Assembly: GCF_963678635.1 (NCBI RefSeq)
Contig: NC_087071.1
Span: 558,001 to 622,000, forward strand
Direction: 5' to 3'
DNA length: 64,000 bases
Source of the DNA: Symsagittifera roscoffensis
Taxonomy: Eukaryota > Xenacoelomorpha > Acoela > Convolutidae
The position numbers and the translations under genes are program-made. Under the pieces are notes generated by a model. It made no database searches. It had not been told where the DNA came from and worked only from the letters and a program-made list of their open reading frames with translations. Each line of letters starts with the position of its first letter. Position 1 is the first letter of the stretch. Positions 46,734-55,171 of this stretch are shown piece after piece.

Positions 46734-48565
46734 ATGGCAACTCAAACACACTGCCTCATATGTAAAAACAGCCTGCGAGGTGGAAGTGTTTGGTGCTTCA
46801 CATGCCAAGGCTTCATGCATGTAAAATGCAGCGGCATATCTCGCAGCAGTGACCACTAAGACGATTTCAGTTGTCATCGCTGCACCTCTCAATTTCATTC
46901 AGCTAACGACAAGCATGGATGCAATCCCCCAACCCTAGCTACAACCACGCTCCCCCAAATGCACCTTCACCCTTCCACTGCCCCATACTCACAAAACTCA
47001 GGAGAGTCTTCAACTATAGAACCTAGAACGATACAAGACCCATGGTCAAGCCCCTGTCCAGAACTCATAGAAACAACCAGAAAAATATACACCGAAGTGG
47101 TCCATTGGAAACCGGTCTTTATGATCTTGTCAAAAAAAAATAGAACTTTGAACAGCCTAATAGAAAACAACGAAAATACCTTCGCAATGCACGCAGCAAT
47201 GATTTTTCCACACTTGTTACTGTGCAAAAAAAACAAAGTCCAAAAAGGATCTTTATCCAAAGCAATAGCAAGGCGACTCAAGCAATGGCAAGATGGAGAC
47301 CTGGATGAACTATATAACGAAGGGAAGGCGCTGCAAATGCGCTTGTTGAAAGGAAGTAGAAGAAAAACTGAAACTGAAGCAGAACAGTTCAACAAGCTAA
47401 TGAATACTGGAAAAATATCAAGCGCAATTGCAAAACTAACAGACACATCTAAAGGCGTTCTTTCGCTCGACGAGATTATCGAAGGTAAGACAGTAGAACA
47501 TACTCTCATAGAGAAACACCAACCATCTAAACCAATTGATGAGAACTATATTACACCAGTCTCAAACGAAACCATTCTTTTCCATCCATCGATCTTTGAT
47601 CAGATAAACGGTCAACATATCAAGAAGGCAGCCATGAGAACGCACGGATCGCGTGGACCATCTGGCCTCAATGCAAATGAATGGAGACGAATTTTAACAC
47701 ACTTCGGGCAACAAGCAGTTGAGATTTCAAAAACATTTGCTAAAATTGCCAAAAAAGTGGCCACCGAAGAACTAAATCCAGAACTAATGGAACCATCTAA
47801 CGCATGCAAGTTAATACCCTTAGATAAGAATCCAGGGGTAACACCCATAGGCATAGGAGAAATTATGCGTAGGATAATAGGGCGAACAAAAACTAAATGC
47901 CTAAAAAACGAACTCATGTCGCTCGGTTCGAACTACCAACTCTGCCTAGGACAAAAATGTGGCCTTGAATATGCAATCCACACGCTAAGAGATCAATACC
48001 GCAAAACATCCGCCGAGGCTGTTTTACTGATAGATGCCGAAAACGCTTTCAACTCGCTGAAACAAAAACGGGCATTGAAAAACATCGAAAATACCTGGCC
48101 CTCTCTTTTAACAGCGATTGAAAACTCCTAGTCCAATCCATCTAAACTGTTCATTAACAAAAAAAAAATCTATTCTCAAGAAGGGACAACCCAGGGGTAT
48201 CCACTAGCAATGGCCATGTACGGTCTAGCCATAATACTCCTCATAAAATTTTATCACTAGACGATGTAACCCAGAAATGGTACGCAGACGACAGAAACGC
48301 AGTCGGTAAATTAAACAATCTACGAACCTTCCTCGATAAAATTGTATAACTGGGTAAATTTTTCGGCTACGACGTGAAAGCATCCAAATGCCAACTCATT
48401 GTCAAGAATGAAAAACTCGGTGAAGCTAAGAAAATCTTCGCAAATACAGGAATCACTATAAAGGCAGGAGCCCGAGTGCTTGGTTCAGTTATAGGAACAG
48501 AATCTGAATGTAAAAAGTTCCTCGAAATTCAACAGAATGAGCATATCAAAATTTTGAAAAACTAA
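46734..48565 (+). pseudogene. Second PHD-like finger plus reverse transcriptase (broken)
   Basis: ATG at 46734 opens a frame with the finger HCLICK...WCFTCQGFMHVKCSG...CHRC, interrupted by TAA at 46857-46859 inside the finger, then open from ATG 46959 to 48131 (390 codons). The 390-codon part has a helical region (KAIARRLKQWQDGDLDELYN), then RT fingers (RGPSGLNANEWRRIL; KLIPLDKNPGVTPIGIGEIM) and motif A LIDAENAFNS (about 48.03 kb). After TAG at 48129, motif B' follows in the same frame (EGTTQGYPLAMAMYG, about 48.18 kb), and a frameshift puts motif C WYADDR at 48279-48296. A 63-codon thumb-like piece (48374-48565) ends it. The catalytic Asp residues are all readable, but the reading needs at least two stop read-throughs and frameshifts. 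Confidence 0.75.
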
Positions 48566-49012
48566 CAAAAATTGCTAAAACCTCCCCCCAAAACGTTTTT
48601 GCCTGCTATACTAAAGGAGTTCAAGAAAAGCTTTCATTTCTTGCCAGGACAACGCCTAACACTATGGAAAACTTAGAGATATGTGAAAATTTTATCAAAG
48701 AACAATAATTACCTAACCTAGTCGGTGAAGACATTTTAAACTCCCAGTTCGGTGAGATATCTTCTTTAACCCTTAAAATGGGCAGACATAACATCAAGCT
48801 GCCATCTAATCATGAAAGCTACCTAGGGAGACATCACTAGTACCGGAATCTCAAGATCGTGTTACAGCAGTAACACAGCAAGAAACAAATGTACGAAAAT
48901 CAAAAAATTGAAAACTGATAGAACAAATCAAAAAAAACAAACCTCATTAACTCCTGAAATGAAACAGATAAATACGCAATCGACCTGGTCTCTGAAAAGG
49001 GAGCCTCTAATT
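48566..49012 (+). other. Degenerate link between RT and endonuclease
   Basis: Protein-like readings in several frames (for example KPPPKTFLPAILKEFKKSFH near 48.6 kb) continue the element between RT thumb and endonuclease, but stops occur about every 20-40 codons and I recognise no motif. Confidence 0.5.
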
Positions 49013-50370
49013 GGCTCAATGCTTTAACACAGAGCAGATACAACTTCAACCTGAATAAATCAGAAATCAGAGATGGTAATTACTAAAGATACGGATGGGA
49101 ACCAACCAAAACCCCACTCACATGTGCATGTGGTGCTAACTTTAACTTGACACACGCGCTTCACTGTGCAAAGGGTGGTTACACACACATAAGACACAAC
49201 GAAACTAGAGACACATTCGCCAACCTCATGAACGAGGTTTGCCATGACGTCGAGATTGAGCCGAAACTTCAGCCGTTGCGAGGCGAAAGCTTTGTCAACA
49301 ATTCAGCTACAACTGAAGATGAGGCACGACTGGACATTAAAGCAAACGGACTCTGCGGTTCAGGATTCAGCCGCGCTTTTTTTGATGTGAAAATTTTCAA
49401 CCCCCATGCCAAAACATTGCAAAAACTGCATAAGGACGCATACAAATACCACGAAACGCAGAAGAACTCCAAATATCAGCAAAGAATTTTAAACGTAGAG
49501 CAGAGTACCTTCTGCTTGCTAATTTTTGGATGCACCGGTGGCGCTGCTCCAACAGCCACGCGGACGATGCATCGATTAGCCGAAAAACTAAGTGAAAAAA
49601 GACAAGAACGGTATCCAGAACCTATAAACTACATAAGAACTAAAATAACCTTCGCGCTCCCGAGGAGCTCTATACTTTGTATAAGGGGGTTCAGATCGCT
49701 ACGCAAAGTTCAATTTATCGACAACTCCATAAGTGCTGTTGTAGAGGAAGGACAGGTAAGATAAATTAACCATACGACGATGCATTTAATGCTGATTTAT
49801 GACTTCATTGCTGATATGTATATGCATTTTTATATCGCTGGTATGGCCTTATCCAGCTTGTGAACTTTCCTTAAATAAACGGAAGGGCACCTTTTGTATT
49901 TTTGTTTTTTTTGATAAAGTTGATGCTTATGTGAGTTTAGGATGGGAAAAAACAAGAAGATATTATATTTTTTCACTCGTTTCCAGTTTTTGAATGGAAA
50001 TTTTGATGAAAAATCAGTTGTTAATATTCTAGTAATTAGTTAAATGCGGGCTTCACTATCTCGCCAAGTTTAAGCCTTTTCAACTTATTATTATTGCATG
50101 TTTAAGCTATATCGTATATTGCAATGGTTAAGAATTTTTTTTCGATTTTCCAAAATTAATTTTAGTGCGTGATTTTACCGAGTTTAAATTAAGCAGCCCA
50201 ATACTGAATTAGGGGTTGCGAATTTGGCTTCCATTTTTGAATGCCCAAATCATTTTAGTTAACGAGATAAGACGATTTCAAAAAATGTTCAGAAATTTCA
50301 AGTAACAAAAATTTTACAAATTTCTAAGTTCCCAACCCGGTAGTTGGGCGCTGTCAGAGTACTCTAAGAT
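49013..50370 (+). repeat. 1358-bp tandem duplication, copy 1
   Basis: From ggctcaatgc at 49013 to actctaagat at 50370, followed directly by the second copy starting with the same ggctcaatgc at 50371. The unit holds the endonuclease reading, its 3' non-coding part and one diverged satellite unit. The two copies differ at only a handful of positions. Confidence 0.95.
49087..49764 (+). CDS. Restriction-like endonuclease domain, copy 1
   Basis: Open from just after TAA 49084-49086 to TAA 49762-49764. The first residues give TCACGANFNLTHALHCAKGG and then HIRHNE, a Cys/Cys/His/Cys motif of the kind found before the endonuclease of R2-like retrotransposons. Further on, EDEARLDIKANG and FFDVKIFNPHA supply the spaced Asp...Asp-x-Lys residues of a PD-(D/E)xK-type nuclease; a conserved-looking C-terminal block (FGCTGGAAPTATRTMH) follows. 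In a working element this would be the C-terminal, target-nicking part of the RT protein. Here the stop just upstream separates it from RT. There is no convincing start codon; the domain is intact while the rest of the protein is broken. Confidence 0.65.
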   Translation, partial: RYGWEPTKTPLTCACGANFNLTHALHCAKGGYTHIRHNETRDTFANLMNEVCHDVEIEPKLQPLRGESFVNNSATTEDEARLDIKANGLCGSGFSRAFFDVKIFNPHAKTLQKLHKDAYKYHETQKNSKYQQRILNVEQSTFCLLIFGCTGGAAPTATRTMHRLAEKLSEKRQERYPEPINYIRTKITFALPRSSILCIRGFRSLRKVQFIDNSISAVVEEGQVR

Positions 50371-51731
50371 GGCTCAATGCTTTAACACAGAGCAGATACA
50401 ACTTCAACCTGAATAAATCAGAAATCAGAGATGGTAATTACTAAAGATACGGATGGGAACCAACCAAAACCCCACTCACATGTGCATGTGGTGCTAACTT
50501 TAACTTGACACACGCGCTTCACTGTGCAAAGGGTGGTTACACACACATAAGACACAACGAAACTAGAGACACATTCGCCAACCTCATGAACGAGGTTTGC
50601 CATGACGTCGAGATTGAGCCGAAACTTCAGCCGTTGCGAGGCGAAAGCTTTGTCAACAATTCAGCTACAACTGAAGATGAGGCACGACTGGACATTAAAG
50701 CAAACGGACTCTGCGGTTCAGGATTCAGCCGCGCTTTTTTTGATGTGAAAATTTTCAACCCCCATGCCAAAACATTGCAAAAACTGCATAAGGATGCATA
50801 CAAATACCACGAAACGCAGAAGAACTCCAAATATCAGCAAAGAATTTTAAACGTAGAGCAGAGTACCTTCTGCTTGCTAATTTTTGGATGCACCGGTGGC
50901 GCTGCTCCAACAGCCACGCGGACGATGCATCGATTAGCCGAAAAACTAAGTGAAAAAAGACAAGAACGGTATCCAGAACCTATAAACTACATAAGAACTA
51001 AAATAACCTTCGCGCTCCCGAGGAGCTTTATACTTTGTATAAGGGGGTTCAGATCGCTACGCAAAGTTCAATTTATCGACAACTCCATAAGTGCTGTTGT
51101 AGAGGAAGGACAGGTAAGATAAATTAACCATACGACGATGCATTTAATGCTGATTTATGACTTCATTGCTGATATGTATATGCATTTTTATATCGCTGGT
51201 ATGGCCTTATCCAGCTTGTGAACTTTCCTTAAATAAACGGAAGGGCACCTTTTGTATTTTAGTTTTTTTTTTTTTGATAAAGTTGATGCTTATGTGAGTT
51301 TAGCATGGGAAAAAACAAGAAGATATTATATTTTTTCACTCGTTTCCAGTTTTTGAATGGAAATTTTGATGAAAAATCAGTTGTTAATATTCTAGTAATT
51401 AGTTAAATGCGGGCTTCACTATCTCGCCAAGTTTAAGCCTTTTCAACTTATTATTATTGCATGTTTAAGCTATATCGTATATTGCAATGGTTAAGAATTT
51501 TTTTTCGATTTTCCAAAATTAATTTTAGTGCGTGATTTTACCGAGTTTAAATTAAGCAGCCCAATACTGAATTAGGGGTTGCGAATTTGGCTTCCATTTT
51601 TGAATGCCCGAATCATTTTCGTTAACGAGATAAGACGATTTCAAAAAATGTTCATAAATTTCAAGTAACAAAAATTTTACAAATTTCTAAGTTCCCAACC
51701 CGGTAGTTGGGCGCTGTCAGAGTACTCTAAA
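50371..51731 (+). repeat. 1358-bp tandem duplication, copy 2
   Basis: Second copy, 50371 to about 51731, a few bases longer because of a longer T run near 51270. At its end (actctaaaat) the sequence continues into further satellite units instead of another endonuclease copy. Confidence 0.95.
50445..51122 (+). CDS. Restriction-like endonuclease domain, copy 2
   Basis: The same reading as at 49087-49764, differing in the displayed protein by a single residue (Ser to Phe in the PRSFILC stretch). It keeps the same preceding TAA stop, the Cys/His motif and the LDIK...FDVK nuclease residues. It has no RT upstream, only the 3' end of copy 1, so it is a stranded domain made by segmental tandem duplication. 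Confidence 0.65.
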   Translation, partial: RYGWEPTKTPLTCACGANFNLTHALHCAKGGYTHIRHNETRDTFANLMNEVCHDVEIEPKLQPLRGESFVNNSATTEDEARLDIKANGLCGSGFSRAFFDVKIFNPHAKTLQKLHKDAYKYHETQKNSKYQQRILNVEQSTFCLLIFGCTGGAAPTATRTMHRLAEKLSEKRQERYPEPINYIRTKITFALPRSFILCIRGFRSLRKVQFIDNSISAVVEEGQVR

Positions 51732-51964
51732 ATGTTACAAATCTTGCCTCAAAATTTGACTGTTCAAATCTTTGTAGTTTTCGAGATATGACGTTTTTTG
51801 TGATTTTTTCAAAAAAAGTTTCAGAAAACTAATATTATTATTTAATTGCAAAATCTGAAATTCCCAAGCCTTTACTTGGGTCCTGTCAGAGTAATCTCAA
51901 AGATTGCAAATCTTGCCTCCAAAAATGACTGCTCAATTCTTTGTAGTTTTCGAGATTCGACGTT
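51590..51964 (+). repeat. Satellite-like repeat of about 165 bp, left part
   Basis: Units are keyed by a block like tagttgggcgctgtcagagt, followed about 70 bases later by gtagttttcgagatatgacg and gtgattttttcaaaa. Keys fall at about 51714 and 51884 (170 bp apart). A more diverged unit at 51590-51731 also exists in copy 1 of the endonuclease duplication (about 50230-50370). The last unit is cut at 51964 by the TG...CA element. Confidence 0.8.
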
Positions 51965-52875
51965 TGTGCCAGTCTTATTTGCGCCAGTATTTGGAAGTTT
52001 GACCTTGAGAGACACGAGAGCACTTAATTTTGGAGTGAAATTTGATTTTTCAAAAATTCGAATGGGGCCTGTCATGCACGATTTTCTCGCGACAACTGAA
52101 AACAGAAAAAGTGAAATCAGAACGATTGAGTAACAATCGCGGGAAAGTTGCCAGATAAAAACAGTGGGAAATTGCTATTCGCAATTTCCGTCATAATAAA
52201 CTAGAGTAGAGCTGTCCTATCTGAAATAGAAGACAGAGTATTCCCGAGAACTGGACAATTATTCGACTGGACAATTATTCGAACTGGACTAGAGTGAACT
52301 TTCGATGGAAAGGTGGACAGCTTGAGTGTCCCAATGGTTCACATAAAACTACATTCTAGAGTTCAAACTTACCTTTACCATTCAAACTGATAAACACTGA
52401 ACTTATCTAGTTATCTTTGTTAATTCTAGAGCTGCTCACCCATTTAATTACCCTTGTGCTTGAGTACATCAGCATGTGAGTCCCTAATTTAAATTTCTAG
52501 AGTGTGTTTTGTGATTGTTATGTTGAGGTAAGGCGAGTTTTAGAATGGTCCATCTGAAATGGATCAAAGTTCCACTGTCTAATAAAAAGTAACTTAACGG
52601 ATTGTTCCGACCCGGTTTTTAACGGCGTTCGCGTATTTTGGGTATTTTGAGACCTAAGTATGGGGACGTTCTCATTTCTAGAGTGGGGGGGGATATTTTG
52701 TTAGTAGCCTTTAAGCTGTAACGGGTCGTAGTCTCATGTCACAAGCGAACCGAATTGGCTCCGACTGATTTGAGGTAGAAAAACACAAGAGATAGTGTCC
52801 CTGACTCTTGAGCCAATGGTTATAGGGCCTAGTTTTCTTAAGCCTCATGTGTGACTGCAGTAGACGAATGTTACA
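51965..52875 (-). mobile_element. 911-bp TG...CA element, left copy (inverted)
   Basis: Inverted match of 57204-58118. In this orientation the ends read TGTGCCAGTC and GAATGTTACA. It splits a satellite unit cleanly: the unit's ...cgagattcgacgtt is on the left and g-tttttttgtgatttt on the right. A 3-base duplication (gtt) at the junction is possible but short. TG...CA ends and the length suggest a solo LTR, though a MITE-like or other non-autonomous element is possible. It has no coding capacity. Confidence 0.75.
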
Positions 52876-53286
52876 GTTTTTTTGTGATTTTTTCAGAAAA
52901 CCTAAATTATAATGATTTTTTAAAAATTTGAAAATCCCAGTTCTGTAGTTGGGTACTGTCAAAAAACTATCAAAAATCGCCAATCTGGCCTCCAAATATG
53001 ACTGCTCAAATCCTTGTAATTTTCGAGATATGACGTTTTTTGTGATTTTTTCAAAAACTTTCAGAAAACTTAAATTATTATGATTTTTTAATAATCTGAA
53101 ATTCCCAACCCTGTAGTTAGGTCATGTCAGAGTACTATCAAAGATTGCGAATCTTGCCTCTAAGTATGACTGCTCAATTCTTTGTAGTTGTCGAAATGTG
53201 AGATTTTTTGTGATTTTTTCAAAACTTTCAGAAAGTATAAATTAATTATTTTTCAAAGTTTGAATATCCAAACGCTATATCCAAGC
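52876..53286 (+). repeat. Satellite-like repeat of about 165 bp, right part
   Basis: Continues the units interrupted at 51964. Keys (ctgtagttgggt...tgtca) fall at about 52957 and 53126, 169 bp apart. Taking out the 911-bp insertion gives a spacing of about 161 bp across the break, in keeping with one continuous array before insertion. Confidence 0.8.
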
Positions 53287-53318
53287 CTAATTGTTGTGAT
53301 AAACTTATTAAATAGCTT
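53287..53318 (+). repeat. 32-bp motif shared with 45032-45063 (copy 2)
   Basis: ctaattg-tgtgataaacttattaaata-ctt, two differences from the copy at 45032. It lies at the end of the satellite and about 170 bases before the first ORF of the Jockey-like element. Confidence 0.6.
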
Positions 53319-53489
53319 GTCCATTTCAAATTCACAAACCGTGTAATTTCAGATAATCGGAGCTAGAGGACTGAATCGATACACTATTAACAAGTCCCAC
53401 GCCTCTAGCTTCGTGGGTGAAGATTGTTAATGGTGTATATAATTGGAGCCAGTTCTCTCAAAGCCTAAACCGAAGTAGCCCCGAATAAA

Positions 53490-54096
53490 TTGAAGAGAGT
53501 ATTGTCCCGAATCAGTTTTGCAACGAAAGGACTGAGTCTCAATCCCAAATCTATCCATAACGTCCTGAATCTCGACTTTCTCCTGGAAAAGGGATCACTC
53601 AGGAACAAAAAAGAGATAATCCTTTGGCACGACGTGCTGAATAACACGATCACCAAACATCGACTCAACAATAAGAAAGCAGAAACAGTCCTGAACCTAA
53701 TCAAAACACTCAGAAAGCATAGTTGGAGAATCAAGGCAATTATATATTGCCAAGTGGAAGGCACGAGAAATATCTTCGGAGATCTACGAAAGCTGAATCA
53801 GCCGTTATATTCTCGTTATATCAGCCGGGAAAAAGCTAATCTCCAGAAGGAAACAAAACGAGTGGTGTTACCAATCCAACCTCCAGAAAATCCACCCCGC
53901 AACTATATTGGAAATAAAGTTCCTTGAAACCATATTAAAACGATTTATCAACCTCGAGTCTCTTGTGAAGAAGTATAGACCCCTATTTAGAAAAAGAAAA
54001 TCGAAAAAAAGAAGCAATAGAACGAACACGAAAAGAAGCAGGCCTCAAAAGCAAAAGAAGAACAAGAAGAAGAAAAAGAAAAGCAAGAAACAGTAA
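53490..54096 (+). pseudogene. First ORF of the Jockey-like element (frameshifted)
   Basis: Two overlapping frames read as one protein: 53490-53927 (WHDVLNNTITKHRLNN, IKAIIYCQVEGTRNIF) and 53908-54096 (FLETILKRFINLESLVKKYR, then a strongly Lys/Arg-rich tail). Reading passes from the first to the second frame near 53.9 kb, so a single frameshift separates them. The WHD-x-x-N-N pattern and the I-Y-C block followed by a basic tail resemble first ORFs of LINEs from marine invertebrates. From memory this is a family resemblance, not a named domain. The basic tail suggests RNA binding. No good ATG is seen at the start. Confidence 0.55.
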
Positions 54097-54184
54097 GGTT
54101 AGAAACTCTTTTTTTTTTACATTTTACTCTGGTAGCTACCTGGAACTTATTTGCTCTGGAGCGGCCTAGGTGAAGTCTTTAAAA

Positions 54185-55171
54185 ATGAGTAACCGTACAC
54201 GAAAAAACACAAATAAATCACAGGTTGATGAGGCCTGGACGTGTGTAACCTACAGAAAAAACTACGGAGATCCCTTGGATCAAGTATTGGGGTGCGATAA
54301 CTGTGCAAAACATTTTTGTGCAAAATGTTTGAAAATGCCAACGGCAGTTTATGATTACATGTCGAAATCTAAAGGGACATGGTGCTGCGACAATTGTACC
54401 GAGGATGTAAAGAACCTAATGAAAAACGCAGTGACTCCAAAAACACATCAGGACATATCCAAAATGAGGACCGATCTGGATAAAACTGTTGATTCCGTGA
54501 AAATTCTAATAGAGGATTTTTATTACTTCATGAATGGAACAAAAAACAAAGAACAGCCAACAATGGGATCGAATGCAAATCCCTGGAAGACAGAACCAAA
54601 TGTCACTAAACCCCTGAAAGACATAATCCTTGAAGCTGGAGCTGAGCAAAAAAGAGAAGAGGAAGAATATTTAAGAAGAAAACGAAATCTAATCATACAC
54701 AAAGCACCGGAAAGTAAATCAACCGAACCGAAGCTGCGACAGAATGAAGACATGTCATTAATCCGTGAGCTATGCGCAAGCAGAGACATTGAACCAACAA
54801 TAGTTAAAAATTGCACTAGACTTGGAAAATTATCTGAGGACCACGAAAACGAAACGAGGCCAAGACCATTGAGAATCACACTGGAAACACAGGATGATGC
54901 TGAACACATGATGAAAAATCTGACAAAACTGAAGTATGCCAAGGATGAGCTAAAACACCTGAGAAACACTCCAGACAGGAGCATGAAACAGAGGGAAAAT
55001 GTCCGCTTCCTAGTGCAGCGAGCAAAAAACTTAACAACAGAGGAACCCGGCAACTTCATTCACATTGTCAGAGGGAACAAAATAATCAGAGTAAAGAAAA
55101 GAGAGATAGAAATGATGCAAAGATTAACGCCGGAAACAGATAACATTTTGAGCTCTGGTTCGGGAATGTAG
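54185..55171 (+). CDS. PHD-finger/RRM-like protein of the Jockey-like element
   Basis: Best start is ATG 54185 in a good context (aaaaatgag); stop TAG at 55169-55171, about 328 codons. Residues ~15-70 form a PHD-type finger with CDNC, CAKC and CCDNC. The first pair reads C-V-T-Y (second Cys lost) and the usual His before the third pair is Cys. A helical charged segment follows. From RRKRNLIIHKAPES onward the layout matches LINE ORF1 RNA-binding domains: I-I-H-x-x-P, a T-R-L-G-K-L block, R-P-R-P-L-R-I-T, then a basic C-terminus. The probable role is binding element RNA. It is the only ORF of this element without an internal stop. Confidence 0.7.
   Translation: MSNRTRKNTNKSQVDEAWTCVTYRKNYGDPLDQVLGCDNCAKHFCAKCLKMPTAVYDYMSKSKGTWCCDNCTEDVKNLMKNAVTPKTHQDISKMRTDLDKTVDSVKILIEDFYYFMNGTKNKEQPTMGSNANPWKTEPNVTKPLKDIILEAGAEQKREEEEYLRRKRNLIIHKAPESKSTEPKLRQNEDMSLIRELCASRDIEPTIVKNCTRLGKLSEDHENETRPRPLRITLETQDDAEHMMKNLTKLKYAKDELKHLRNTPDRSMKQRENVRFLVQRAKNLTTEEPGNFIHIVRGNKIIRVKKREIEMMQRLTPETDNILSSGSGM

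Larger units (their letters stand above)
45061..51731 (+). mobile_element. Composite non-LTR retroelement (SGNH, PHD, RT and restriction-like endonuclease)
   Basis: Plus-strand domain order: SGNH hydrolase, PHD-like finger, helical segment; then a second PHD-like finger, helical segment and reverse transcriptase; then a Cys/His motif with a restriction-like endonuclease, present twice in tandem. RT motifs A (LIDAENAF), B' (EGTTQGYPLAMAMYG) and C (WYADDR) are present. The endonuclease pairs a CACG...H...C...RHNE motif with LDIK...FFDVKI, the arrangement of R2-type restriction-like endonucleases, so I class it as RLE-type. No LTR or poly(A) tail is visible; the 3' part runs into a satellite-like repeat. 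The start is approximate. It looks like overlapping or recombined copies of one family. Confidence 0.7.

Noticed and set aside
46967-47509. 180-codon minus frame
   Set aside because: Antisense to the RT-containing ORF, which has clear domain motifs on the plus strand.
54523-55059. 178-codon minus frame
   Set aside because: Antisense shadow of the PHD/RRM-like ORF.
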